Below are positions 35,874-44,364 of a stretch of DNA of 64,000 bases, piece by piece. Source of the DNA: Lachnospiraceae bacterium. GTDB taxonomy: Bacteria > Bacillota > Clostridia > Lachnospirales > Lachnospiraceae. Below the pieces are notes generated by a model that saw only the letters and a program-made list of their open reading frames with translations, had not been told where the DNA came from and did not search any database. How positions within the stretch are numbered: position 1 is the stretch's first letter; the number at the start of each line of letters is the position of its first letter. Made by a program: the position numbers and the translations under genes. The stretch is taken from assembly GCA_009911035.1 (NCBI GenBank), contig QXWO01000009.1:62001-126000 (forward strand). Reading direction: 5' to 3'.

Positions 35874-36545
35874 ATGATTAAGATTCTGATAGCGGATGAC
35901 CAGGAATTGATTAGACAGAGTCTGTCGATCATACTTGGAAATGAAAAGGATTTTGAGGTGACGGATACGGTCACGAACGGGGTGGAGGTGGTGCGGTCTG
36001 TCAGAAAGAACAGGCCGGATGTGATATTGATGGATATCAGGATGCCGGAGATGGATGGCGTGGTCTGTACCCAGATCATAAAGGAAAATTACCCGGATAT
36101 CAAAATTATTATCCTGACCACTTTTGATGATGACGAGTATGTCTTTAACGCATTAAAAAACGGGGCCAGCGGGTACCTGCTGAAAGGGGTTTCCATGAAG
36201 GAGCTGTCGGAGGCAGTGCGTAAAGTGCATGAGGGGACGGCCATGATCAACGGTGACATTGCATCCAAGGTTGTGAAATTATTTTCCAGAATGGCCCAGA
36301 CCAATATTACGATTCGTGTGGACGAGAGCAGTGTGGCGGATCTAAAGGAGACGGAATGGCGGATCATTGCGCTGGTGGGAAGCGGGCTCTCCAACAGGGA
36401 GATTGCTGCGAAGATAAATCTTTCAGAGGGAACAGTCAGAAACAGCTTAAGCGTTATTTTAAGCAAGCTGAATTTAAGGGACCGGACCCAGCTTGCCATA
36501 TGGGCTGTACAGACAGGAGCGGTAAACAGGATATTTGATCATTAA
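35874..36545 (+). CDS. NarL/LuxR-type response regulator
   Basis: 223 residues from ATG 35874 with GGAGGGGG upstream; the frame is open further back inside the kinase gene but that part is not native. Receiver: ADDQ at 8-11, phospho-acceptor Asp near residue 55 in VILMDIRMPEMDG, Lys in LLKGVS. The LuxR HTH covers about 155-215 (SGLSNREIAAKINLSEGTVRNSLSVILSKL). It probably activates transport genes for the sugar sensed by its neighbours; the PTS operon 1.5 kb downstream is the obvious candidate. Confidence 0.92.
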   Translation: MIKILIADDQELIRQSLSIILGNEKDFEVTDTVTNGVEVVRSVRKNRPDVILMDIRMPEMDGVVCTQIIKENYPDIKIIILTTFDDDEYVFNALKNGASGYLLKGVSMKELSEAVRKVHEGTAMINGDIASKVVKLFSRMAQTNITIRVDESSVADLKETEWRIIALVGSGLSNREIAAKINLSEGTVRNSLSVILSKLNLRDRTQLAIWAVQTGAVNRIFDH

Positions 36546-36557
36546 GAGGGACAGCAT

Positions 36558-37901
36558 GTGGAGAAAATAAAACGTAAAAACTGGTGGATGGTCATAATGG
36601 GGACAGTCTTGTTTCTGGGGGCAGGTCTTGTTTTAAATGACGGTTATAAAAAGTTTTTATTCCGGCAGGAAACCGTGCTGACGATCGGAGTGTTTTCGGA
36701 CAGCTATTGGGAAGTCCAGAACGGATATTCTTACCGGATACTGGAGGATGCCATTGCCCTGTTTGAAAAGGAGCATGAGGGCGTGAAGGTAGAGTATGTC
36801 AGTGGCGTTCTGAAAGAAAATTATCCGGAATGGCTGGCAGAACAGATGATTCTTGGCAGGGGACCGGATCTGTTTTTTATATTTGGGGAACATTTCAATG
36901 ATTTGGCGGAAATCGGCGCGTTAAAGGATTTAAGTAAACTGGCGGAGCGGGATGAGGATTTCGTGCAGGCAAGATTCTACTCATCGGCGTTGAACTGCGG
37001 GAAGTATGGGGAGCGGCAGTATGCGCTTCCTTATGAATGTGCGCCTAAACTTATGTTTGTGAATAAGACGATTTTAACCAGAGAAGGGATCGCGCTTCCG
37101 AAGGAGGACTGGACCTGGGAGGATTTTTACGAAATATGTAAAGCGGTCACGAAGGATACGGACGGAAACGGTACGCCTGACCAGTTCGGCGTAGTGGGGT
37201 ATACATGGCAGGATGCTTTTCATTCCAATGGTGTACAGCTTTTTGACAGGAAAGGGACAGAGTGCCGTCTGACAGACGAGGGAGCCAAAGAGGCAATCTT
37301 ATTTATGGAGAAACTGGACGGGCTGTATGACGGATATCATGTCACCAGCCGGAATTTTGATCTGGGGAATGTGGTGTTCCAGCCGATGCTTTTTTCAGAG
37401 TACAGGGCCTATAAGCCTTATCCCTTAAGCATCAAGAAATATTCCGGCTTTGAGTGGGAATGCATTCCCATGCCTTCCGGCAGGCGCGGGGCGAACATCG
37501 CGGAGTTGGACACTTTACTGCTTGCCATGAATGATAATACTTCACAGACGGAATACGCCTGGGAATTTATGAAACTGCTTTCCGGGGACGAGCGGATCCA
37601 GTCGGAAATTTTTACCTATTCGGAAGGGGTATCGGTGATAAGGGATGTGACGGAAGCGGATAAGACATTACAATTGCTCATAGACAGTTCCGGTGATGAT
37701 AATGGGCTGAATTTAAGCGTGCTTAGCAGTGCCGTGGAAAATGCGGTGGTAACTCCCAAATTCAGAAACAGCAAAGAGGCTGTAGCGGAGGTGGACAAGG
37801 CAGTCAGGGATATCATGGAGGGCAGTTCCAATATCAGCATGGAGCAGATCATATGGAACCGTGAGATCAATAATTTTCTAAAAAACCGTCTGGAGCGGTG
37901 A
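36558..37901 (+). CDS. Membrane-anchored family 1 solute-binding protein
   Basis: 447 residues from GTG 36558 with GAGGGAC before it. A basic N-terminus and one membrane segment (residues 10-28, VIMGTVLFLGAGLVL) replace the usual lipobox. The rest is a family 1 extracellular solute-binding fold (carbohydrate type): ILGRGPDLFFIFGEHFNDL, YALPYECAPKLMFVNKTIL, TKDTDGNGTPDQFGVV. No permease follows, so it is not part of a standard transporter. It is the fourth gene of the sensory unit, 12 bases behind the response regulator. It may be a second sensor for the same kinase. Confidence 0.82.
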   Translation: MEKIKRKNWWMVIMGTVLFLGAGLVLNDGYKKFLFRQETVLTIGVFSDSYWEVQNGYSYRILEDAIALFEKEHEGVKVEYVSGVLKENYPEWLAEQMILGRGPDLFFIFGEHFNDLAEIGALKDLSKLAERDEDFVQARFYSSALNCGKYGERQYALPYECAPKLMFVNKTILTREGIALPKEDWTWEDFYEICKAVTKDTDGNGTPDQFGVVGYTWQDAFHSNGVQLFDRKGTECRLTDEGAKEAILFMEKLDGLYDGYHVTSRNFDLGNVVFQPMLFSEYRAYKPYPLSIKKYSGFEWECIPMPSGRRGANIAELDTLLLAMNDNTSQTEYAWEFMKLLSGDERIQSEIFTYSEGVSVIRDVTEADKTLQLLIDSSGDDNGLNLSVLSSAVENAVVTPKFRNSKEAVAEVDKAVRDIMEGSSNISMEQIIWNREINNFLKNRLER

Positions 37902-38028
37902 AGGCAACAGTAGATTTCAAAGTCTGCAACTGCTTTTTAGCCCGGCGGGATGGAAGAAAATCCGAAGCACCGGATATACCCGCTGTCTGTTGATGACAAC
38001 AATCATATAAATCGTTACAAATGTCATG

Positions 38029-38072
38029 GAAAAAAGGTGACACATGTGAGATGAACATGTGCCGCCTTTTTT
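38029..38072 (+). terminator. Terminator between sensory unit and PTS operon
   Basis: AAAAAAGGTGACACATGT and ACATGTGCCGCCTTTTTT form a long stem around GAGATGA, with a T-run. It separates the two operons. A TATACT hexamer (38074-38079) follows at once. Confidence 0.88.
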
Positions 38073-38073
38073 A

Positions 38074-38097
38074 TATACTGTCCTTACAGTTTAGGAC
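38074..38097 (+). promoter_or_regulatory. Candidate PTS promoter -10 box and inverted repeat
   Basis: TATACT (38074-38079) is followed by GTCCTTACAGTTTAGGAC (38080-38097), whose GTCCT and AGGAC ends are complementary. No -35 box is visible because the upstream bases are in the terminator, which would fit an activator-dependent promoter. Speculative. Confidence 0.3.
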
Positions 38098-38130
38098 AAA
38101 TGGCAAGTAAAAGAGAAGGAGGAAAGAGGA

Positions 38131-38559
38131 ATGAAGTATGTGTTGCTAGTCAGTCATGGAATGTTTGCACCGGGACTGCACAGCGCGCTTAATATGCTGG
38201 CAGGCGGGGGAAGGGAAGATATCCTCTCGGCAAGTCTTGAGGACGGCATGGGTTCGGATGTATATGCGGCCAATGTGGGAAAGTGTCTGGAGGCGGTAGG
38301 CCCAGATGATGAGATTATTCTGTTTGGTGATTTGGTAGGAGGTTCTCCGTTGACCACAGCGGCCAATGTCATTGCAGAGAAAAATCTGCTGGACCGGACG
38401 GTAATGGTGGGCGGCATGAGCCTGCCGCTGGCTCTTAGCGCGGTACTGATGAAAGACGGCATGGAACTGAAAGACCTTCCGGGAATGCTGATCCCGGAAG
38501 CACGGGAAGAATTAAAAGAGTTTCAGATAACAGGCGGAGATTCCGAAGATGACATATAG
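38131..38559 (+). CDS. Mannose-family PTS component EIIA
   Basis: 142 residues. The phospho-acceptor is His9 in LLVSHGMFAPGL, and FGDLVGGSPLTTAANVI near residue 70 is the second family signature. It takes phosphate from HPr and passes it to EIIB in the cytoplasm. It is the first gene of an operon that runs to Enzyme I at 43940. AGAAGGAGGAAAGAGGA before the ATG is a very strong ribosome site. Confidence 0.93.
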   Translation: MKYVLLVSHGMFAPGLHSALNMLAGGGREDILSASLEDGMGSDVYAANVGKCLEAVGPDDEIILFGDLVGGSPLTTAANVIAEKNLLDRTVMVGGMSLPLALSAVLMKDGMELKDLPGMLIPEAREELKEFQITGGDSEDDI

Positions 38560-38623
38560 GAATCTGGATAAAAATTAAAAAGAAAATAGTGAAAAGTAAA
38601 AATAGTAGCTGTGAAGATGGTTA

Positions 38624-38642
38624 CGGAACTGGAATAGGAGGA
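38624..38642 (+). repeat. 19-base leader block, copy 2 (ribosome site of EIIB)
   Basis: CGGAACTGGAATAGGAGGA, identical to copies at 4666, 39193 and 61613, ending 5 bases before the EIIB ATG. Confidence 0.88.
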
Positions 38643-38647
38643 AAAAA

Positions 38648-39142
38648 ATGGCAGTTTCATTTATTCGTGTGGATGATCGTATGATTCATGGGCAGACGTG
38701 TACAAGGTGGGCTTTGGAGTATCCCTGTGACGGGTTGATTGCAGTCAACAATGCAGCAGCAGGCAATTCTGTTTTGAAAGCGGCATATAAGAGCGCCAGC
38801 GGCAAGAAGACATTTGTGTGGACTTTGGAGGAGTTTAGAGAGAAGTGCCAGAAGGTACTTGACAGCAAGGATAATTATTTCCTGATTACAAAAAATCCTC
38901 TTGACATGGAAAAAATTCTGGTAGGACAGGGATTTAAACCGGGAATCACCGAGGTGATCATCGGCCCCTGTAACGACAGACCAGGCACCACAAAGCTGGG
39001 AAATAACCAGTCCATTACGCAGGAAGAAGCACAGGCGCTTGAGAATATCATGAAAGCCGGGTACAATGTAGAATTTGCACTGCTGAAAGAAGAAGCAATC
39101 GGTAACTGGAAAAAATTCAGAGGCCAGTTCGGATTTAATTAA
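38648..39142 (+). CDS. Mannose-family PTS component EIIB
   Basis: 164 residues. The phospho-acceptor is His14 in RVDDRMIHGQTCTRW, the signature of the mannose/fructose/sorbose class IIB. The separate A and B polypeptides (rather than an AB fusion) suggest a sorbose-, fructose- or amino-sugar-type system more than classical ManX. It hands phosphate to the sugar at the EIIC/EIID membrane channel. Confidence 0.93.
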   Translation: MAVSFIRVDDRMIHGQTCTRWALEYPCDGLIAVNNAAAGNSVLKAAYKSASGKKTFVWTLEEFREKCQKVLDSKDNYFLITKNPLDMEKILVGQGFKPGITEVIIGPCNDRPGTTKLGNNQSITQEEAQALENIMKAGYNVEFALLKEEAIGNWKKFRGQFGFN

Positions 39143-39192
39143 CTGATACCGTAAGGTCGGTTAATGGATGACGGTACTTGGCAGGGCTGATA

Positions 39193-39211
39193 CGGAACTG
39201 GAATAGGAGGA
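39193..39211 (+). repeat. 19-base leader block, copy 3 (ribosome site of EIIC)
   Basis: CGGAACTGGAATAGGAGGA, exact copy, ending 4 bases before the EIIC ATG. Its preceding GAT-A differs from the other copies. Confidence 0.88.
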
Positions 39212-39215
39212 AAAT

Positions 39216-40058
39216 ATGGAAATCAGTTGGATACAGGCAATTATTTTAGGATTATTTGCATGTTTGGCGAGTATGCCCGGTTTGGGCGGTACTTCCATCG
39301 GCAATTACACGTTGGGAAGGCCGTTGATCGGCGGCCTTGTATGTGGTCTTGTTTTAGGTGATGTGACGACAGGAATTCTGGTGGGATGTGCCATGCAGGT
39401 AGTTTACATTGCGCTGGTAACGCCGGGAGGAACGGTATCGGCGGATGTCCGTGCCGTCAGCTACATAGGCATTCCGCTGGCAATGGTTGCGTTAAAGAGC
39501 TACGGCCTTGACGCAGGGTCTGCGGAAGGCGCCGCACTGGCTACTTCTTTCGGCACCATGGTGGGTACATTGGGAACTGTTTTATTTTACGGCACGGCAA
39601 CGGTGAATCTGGTATGGCAGCATATGGGCTGGAAAGCGGTGGAAAACAGGCAGTATAAGAAGCTGTACCTTGTAGACATGGGATTACCCTGGATCTCCCA
39701 TATACTGTGCTCGTTTATCCCTGCCATGGTTATGTGTAAGTTAGGGGCAAACGTGGTGGAAGTCATCAAGACGGCGCTTCCCATGGACGGGATTGCCATG
39801 AAGACATTATTTACCGTAGGCGCGCTGCTTCCCTGCGTCGGGATTGCCATATTGTTAAAGCAGATTGTAAAAAGCGGGGCAGATTTTATTCCTTTTCTGT
39901 TCGGTTTCGTGCTGGCAGCATCCATGGGGATCAATCTGGTATCCGCAACGGTAGTGGCAGGTATGTTTGCTATCCTTACCTACAGGATTAAGATGCTTTC
40001 CGTAAGGAAACCGGAGCTTGCAGGCGGGATGGACGACGGGGAAGAGGAGGAAATTTAA
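39216..40058 (+). CDS. Mannose-family PTS component EIIC
   Basis: 280 residues, about eight hydrophobic segments. Family motifs include PLIGGLVCGLVLGDVTTGI near residue 35 and GGTVSADVRAVSYIGIPLA near 70. It forms the sugar channel with EIID. It is followed by the EIID start 2 bases later. The acidic C-terminus (DDGEEEEI) is unremarkable. Confidence 0.95.
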   Translation: MEISWIQAIILGLFACLASMPGLGGTSIGNYTLGRPLIGGLVCGLVLGDVTTGILVGCAMQVVYIALVTPGGTVSADVRAVSYIGIPLAMVALKSYGLDAGSAEGAALATSFGTMVGTLGTVLFYGTATVNLVWQHMGWKAVENRQYKKLYLVDMGLPWISHILCSFIPAMVMCKLGANVVEVIKTALPMDGIAMKTLFTVGALLPCVGIAILLKQIVKSGADFIPFLFGFVLAASMGINLVSATVVAGMFAILTYRIKMLSVRKPELAGGMDDGEEEEI

Positions 40059-40060
40059 TC

Positions 40061-40894
40061 ATGGAAAAGAAATTATCGAAGAAAGCCTTATTAAAATCAT
40101 TCCACAATTGGTATTATGGACATCTGACCTGTTTTTCGCAGGAGCATATGCAGACATTCGGCTATCTGTGCGCCATGCTCCCGTTGGTGGAAGAACTGTA
40201 TGAGGATGAAGATGAAAAAGCAAAAGCCATAAACACTTACACCGCATTTTTTAACACAGAGCCCCAACTGGGTACGGTCATTGTAGGTATGACAGCAGGT
40301 CTGGAAGAAGCCAGGGCCAACGGGGCGGATGACGTGGATGACGAAACCATCAACAGCCTGCGTGCAGGTCTGATGGGGCCTGTAGCAGGAATCGGCGATT
40401 CTCTGGTAGTAGGAACGGTGATACCCATTCTTCTGGGAATCGCGCTGGGTATGTCCACAGGAGGCTCGCCCCTGGGCGCAGTTTTCTATATAATTGTATG
40501 GAACCTGTTTGCCTACTTTGGCATGAAATTCGTTTATTTTAAGGGATACAGTCTTGGCGGAAAAGCAGTGGAATTTCTGGTTGGCGCACAGGGCGAGGCA
40601 CTTAGGGAATCTGTTTCCACGCTGGGCGGTATCGTCATAGGCGCGGTGGCGGCAACATGGGTCAGTGTTAAGACATCACTGCAGTTGTTTAATGAGGCAG
40701 GGGAAGCTTATCTGGTTTTGCAGGATAAACTGGACGACGTATTTCCCGGTCTGCTGACAGCAGTATTTATTGTATTGTGCTGGTTTCTGATGGCAAAGAA
40801 GAAAATGTCTCCTATTAAAGTGATGCTGATTTTAGTAGTAGTTGCTTTTGTAGGTGTAGTAGCTGGATTCTTTAATCCGGGACTGGTTTATTAA
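40061..40894 (+). CDS. Mannose-family PTS component EIID
   Basis: 277 residues: an N-terminal helical part with SFHNWYYGHLTCFSQEHMQ, the central signature LRAGLMGPVAGIGDSLVVGTVIPILLGIALG and a C-terminal set of membrane segments ending GVVAGFFNPGLVY. EIID exists only in this PTS class, which confirms the family. AGGAGG lies inside the end of the EIIC gene, so translation is coupled. Confidence 0.96.
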   Translation: MEKKLSKKALLKSFHNWYYGHLTCFSQEHMQTFGYLCAMLPLVEELYEDEDEKAKAINTYTAFFNTEPQLGTVIVGMTAGLEEARANGADDVDDETINSLRAGLMGPVAGIGDSLVVGTVIPILLGIALGMSTGGSPLGAVFYIIVWNLFAYFGMKFVYFKGYSLGGKAVEFLVGAQGEALRESVSTLGGIVIGAVAATWVSVKTSLQLFNEAGEAYLVLQDKLDDVFPGLLTAVFIVLCWFLMAKKKMSPIKVMLILVVVAFVGVVAGFFNPGLVY

Positions 40895-40917
40895 TTATAA
40901 TTATAGGAGGTTATGCC

Positions 40918-41208
40918 ATGAATACTGTAGAAAAAGATCGTATGATGACAGAAGCAAAAATGCAGACGGCGGCCCTTAAGAAAATCAATGTGTGGAAAAA
41001 GCTTGCCATTCTTGTCTCAACCATTGGTGTGGCTATGGCCTATGGAGGGCTGTCAGGTACTCCTTCCAGACTTTTTCCCAGTATTTCTGGCATTTTACTC
41101 ATCATAACAGGATTTGCCGCGGCGGTAGTTTTCAATCTTGGAATAAAAAATGGGCGGCGGAATGTGGAAAAAATAATTCGTGCCATAGATGAGGGCAGAA
41201 AAATATGA
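40918..41208 (+). CDS. Small two-segment membrane protein in the PTS operon
   Basis: 96 residues with ATAGGAGG before the ATG. A basic, helical N-terminus (1-28) precedes two membrane segments (about 30-48 and 55-75) and a charged C-terminal helix. It is not DUF956 or another accessory protein that I recognise. Its stop overlaps the ATG of the HAD gene, so it is a true operon member. It may modify or anchor the EIIC/EIID complex; that is only inferred from position. Confidence 0.7.
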   Translation: MNTVEKDRMMTEAKMQTAALKKINVWKKLAILVSTIGVAMAYGGLSGTPSRLFPSISGILLIITGFAAAVVFNLGIKNGRRNVEKIIRAIDEGRKI

Positions 41209-42008
41209 AATACAGATTGCTTTGCATTGACATGGATGGAACGCTTCTTGATGACAATAAGAATATAGCAAAGAAAACAGTAGATGCCATCCGTAAGGCT
41301 TCCCGGATGGGCATAAAGATTGCGCTGGTGACAGGAAGAATGCCGGACGCATCCGATCCGGCAGTTAAAATATTACAGGTTCCCTGCATACTGGCCTGCA
41401 ACGCCGGGACTTATATCCTGGAAAACGGACAGTGCATCAGCGAGGAGAATCTGTCCCTTGAAACAATGCAGAGTATTTATCAGGTGACAGAAAAATATGG
41501 CGTTCCCCTCTGGATTTTCCGGCGGAGAGAGTGGTTTGTCACGAAAATAGATGCTTATGTAAAGACGGAGACGGAGCTGGTGCACTGCCAGCCTGAGGTT
41601 GTAAGTGTGGAGGAGCTTTCGGCAAGGTGGGCAGAAGAAAAGGCCGGACCCAACAAAGTGCTTGCCGGGGCAGCACCGGAAGTCATTAAGAAAATACAGG
41701 CGCAGATAAGGGCGGAAAGGAAAGAGGTGGATGCGGCATGTTCCGCAGAATCCTATCTTGAGATTTTTCCCAAAGGCATGGATAAGGGAAAGGCCCTTGG
41801 GATCATTTGCCGGAAGCTGGGCATAAAAAAGGAGGAAACTATTGCATTTGGTGATGAAGAACTGGATATCCCCATGATCGAGGCGGCAGGAACAGGCGTT
41901 GCCATGGGAAATGCAATTGAAGCCCTTAAAGCAAAAGCGGATTTTGTTACAAAAACAAATAATGAGGCAGGAATTGCTGTTGCATTGGAGTATTATCTGG
42001 AGAGATAG
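41205..42008 (+). CDS. Cof-type HAD phosphatase
   Basis: 267 residues. HAD motifs: nucleophile Asp in CIDMDGTLLDDN (residues 6-17), Thr in ALVTGRMPD, Lys in FPKGMDKGKAL and the Mg site FGDEELDIPMIE near 220. The C2B cap lies between. Such enzymes dephosphorylate sugar phosphates; here it likely limits or processes the phosphosugar made by the PTS. It overlaps the preceding gene by 4 bases. Confidence 0.93.
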   Translation: MKYRLLCIDMDGTLLDDNKNIAKKTVDAIRKASRMGIKIALVTGRMPDASDPAVKILQVPCILACNAGTYILENGQCISEENLSLETMQSIYQVTEKYGVPLWIFRRREWFVTKIDAYVKTETELVHCQPEVVSVEELSARWAEEKAGPNKVLAGAAPEVIKKIQAQIRAERKEVDAACSAESYLEIFPKGMDKGKALGIICRKLGIKKEETIAFGDEELDIPMIEAAGTGVAMGNAIEALKAKADFVTKTNNEAGIAVALEYYLER

Positions 42009-42055
42009 TCAAAAGGAAATAAAAAATAGGCAGAATGAAAACAGGAGGAATTGAT

Positions 42056-42313
42056 ATGGTTAAATTTAGTTTCAGAGTCAAAGATGAATTAGGGCTTCAT
42101 GCAAGGCCGGCCGGACTTCTGGTAAAGGAGGCTGCAAAGTGCAGCAGTAAAGTGACCATGAAAAAAGGCGGAAAGAGCGGAGACGCCAAGCGCATTTTTA
42201 ACATTATGGGAATGGGTATAAAATATAACGATGAGGTGGAAATTATAGTAGAAGGAGAAAAGGAAGCGGAAGAAGCAAAGACGCTGGAAGCCTTCATACA
42301 GGAAAATATTTAA
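42056..42313 (+). CDS. HPr-like phosphocarrier with Arg at position 46
   Basis: 85 residues from ATG 42056 (AGGAGG at 42043-42048). The phospho-acceptor His15 is in LGLHARPAG. At position 46, where Firmicute HPr has the regulatory Ser phosphorylated by HPr kinase, this protein has Arg (GDAKRIFNIMGMG), so it cannot serve CcpA-type catabolite control in the usual way. It sits between the EII genes and Enzyme I, so it is probably a dedicated carrier for this system rather than the general HPr. Confidence 0.92.
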   Translation: MVKFSFRVKDELGLHARPAGLLVKEAAKCSSKVTMKKGGKSGDAKRIFNIMGMGIKYNDEVEIIVEGEKEAEEAKTLEAFIQENI

Positions 42314-42326
42314 CGGGGGAAAAGCC

Positions 42327-43940
42327 ATGAAGACATTTTATGGAAAACCGGTTTTTGGAGGAATAGCAGTCGGAGAAATCCGGGTTCTTAAAAAAGAAGA
42401 AAAGAATGTGCACAGGAGCCACATTGACGACGGGGAAAAAGAACTAAAACGTCTTGAAAAAGCGGTAGATGAGACCCTCACGCAGCTAAAACAGCTCTAT
42501 GAGAAAGCACTTAAGGAAGTAGGAGAATCGGGGGCGGCTATCTTTGAAGTCCATCAGATGATGCTGGAGGACCAGGGCTATCAGGAATCCATCCAGAATA
42601 TGATTATGACCCAGCAGGTCAATGCAGAATATGCGGTGGCGGTCACAGCGGATAATTTCGCCGGTATGTTTGCTTCTATGGAAGATGCTTATATGAAGGA
42701 GCGGGCAGCGGATGTCAGGGACATATCCGAAAGACTGATTGGGGTTCTGCTGGAGGAGGAAAAGAAGGAAATCAATGCGGATGTGCCTGTAATTATTGTG
42801 GCACAGGATTTAACCCCAAGCGAAACCGTGCAGATGGACAAAAGTAAAGTCCAGTCCTTCGTTACCCGCCACGGTTCTACCAATTCCCATACGGCTATTC
42901 TGGCAAGGACCATGAATGTGCCTGCCCTTATCGGACTGGACTATGAGGATGGGATTCATGGGAAAATTGGCATAGTGGACGGGTTTAAGGGAGAACTGAT
43001 CGTAAATCCCACAGAAGAAGTGCTTGCTCTTTACCAGAAAAAACAGGAGGAAGAAGCGGCCAAAAGAGAGCTTTTGCAGCAGCTTAAGGGAAAAGAGACC
43101 ATTACACGCAGCGGCAGGGAGATCAGGCTTTATGCCAATATCGGTGGAATTTCAGACCTCCAGTCGGTGATGACCAATGACGCCGCAGGCATCGGCCTGT
43201 TTAGAAGCGAATTTCTGTATCTGGAAAAAGAAGATTACCCAACGGAAGAAGAACAGTTCCAGGTTTACCGTTCTGTGGCGGAAACCATGGCAGGAAAGAA
43301 AGTGATAATCCGCACACTGGATATCGGGGCAGACAAACAGATTGACTACTTCGGTCTGGAAAAAGAAGACAATCCCGCCATGGGGTATCGGGCTATCCGG
43401 ATCTGCTTAAAGCGGCCGGAAATTTTTAAGACCCAGCTCCGTGCCCTGTACCGGGCCAGCGCATACGGAAATATCGGCATTATGTTTCCCATGATAATTT
43501 CGGTGAAAGAAGTAAGGAGCATCAAGGAAATTGTGGAAGAAGTCAAAAGGGAGCTTACCTCCCAGGGCGTCACGTACGGAGAAGTGGAGCTTGGGATCAT
43601 GATTGAAACTCCGGCGGCGGTCATGGTCAGCGGGGAATTGGCTGGAGAAGTGGACTTTTTCAGCATCGGAACTAATGACCTTACCCAGTACACCCTTGCC
43701 ATCGACAGACAGAACGCCGCACTGGATGATATCTACGATCCTCATCACCCGGCGGTCCTTAAGATGATACAGATGGTCATTGAAAACGGACATAAAGGCG
43801 GAGCCTGGGTAGGAATCTGCGGTGAACTCGGGGCAGACCTGGAACTGACGGATACCTTTGTGGAGATGGGAATTGATGAACTGAGCGTGTCACCGTCCTG
43901 TATCCTTCCCATACGCCGGAAGATCCGGGAACATGATTAA
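42327..43940 (+). CDS. PTS Enzyme I (PEP-protein phosphotransferase)
   Basis: 537 residues, a little shorter than the ~570 usual. The phospho-acceptor is His188 in HGSTNSHTAILART; GLFRSEFLY, TLDIGADKQIDYFG, FFSIGTNDLTQYTLA and GICGELGAD mark the PEP-binding barrel. It starts 13 bases after the HPr gene. With EIIA-D and HPr it makes the operon a complete phosphorelay from PEP to sugar, possibly separate from the general PTS. I leave ptsI unassigned because a second, housekeeping copy may exist elsewhere. Confidence 0.94.
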   Translation: MKTFYGKPVFGGIAVGEIRVLKKEEKNVHRSHIDDGEKELKRLEKAVDETLTQLKQLYEKALKEVGESGAAIFEVHQMMLEDQGYQESIQNMIMTQQVNAEYAVAVTADNFAGMFASMEDAYMKERAADVRDISERLIGVLLEEEKKEINADVPVIIVAQDLTPSETVQMDKSKVQSFVTRHGSTNSHTAILARTMNVPALIGLDYEDGIHGKIGIVDGFKGELIVNPTEEVLALYQKKQEEEAAKRELLQQLKGKETITRSGREIRLYANIGGISDLQSVMTNDAAGIGLFRSEFLYLEKEDYPTEEEQFQVYRSVAETMAGKKVIIRTLDIGADKQIDYFGLEKEDNPAMGYRAIRICLKRPEIFKTQLRALYRASAYGNIGIMFPMIISVKEVRSIKEIVEEVKRELTSQGVTYGEVELGIMIETPAAVMVSGELAGEVDFFSIGTNDLTQYTLAIDRQNAALDDIYDPHHPAVLKMIQMVIENGHKGGAWVGICGELGADLELTDTFVEMGIDELSVSPSCILPIRRKIREHD

Positions 43941-43971
43941 AATTTAAAATAGTCATTATAAATGGAAGGGT

Positions 43972-44361
43972 GTGCAGACAACACCCTTCTTTGCGTCAGG
44001 GGAGATTAATGATGCATGGGTGTTGAAAGAATTATTCGATTTTCAGAAAGGAAAAAGACTTATAAAAGCAGATATGATTCCGGGGAATATAAATTTTTTG
44101 GGGGCAATAAGTGAAAATAATGAAATCAGAGAAAAATTGAAACAGCTCAAAAGACTGGTGGACGATGAATAAATATAATGCCTTATTTATTGTGACCGTA
44201 ATCATAGCAAATAAATATCGATTTAGCTATGGCAGAAAGTGGACGCTGGAAAAGATGAGGGATACTTTAATAAAATTACCGGGCAGAAAGGATGGAAGGC
44301 CGGACTTTGGATATATGGAAGAATATATAAAGGCATTACCATATAGTGATAAAATATAGAT
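43972..44361 (+). pseudogene. Remnant of a restriction-modification specificity (target-recognition) gene
   Basis: Two short overlapping frames (43972-44172 and 44165-44361) are pieces of one target-recognition domain. The first has the start of such a domain (WVLKELFDFQKGKRLIKADM, then NINFLGAISENNEI), the second its end (YRFSYGRKWTLEKMRDTLIKLP and FGYMEEYIKALPYS), as in BcgIB-like or type I S subunits. The middle is missing and the frame shifts where they meet. No modification or restriction subunit is nearby. A weak GTG start with AAGG upstream could still give a short peptide. Confidence 0.7.
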
Positions 44362-44364
44362 GGT

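Noticed and set aside
43972-44359. Two intact small genes
   Set aside because: Together they read as the two ends of one target-recognition domain with the middle lost, so a remnant is the better explanation.
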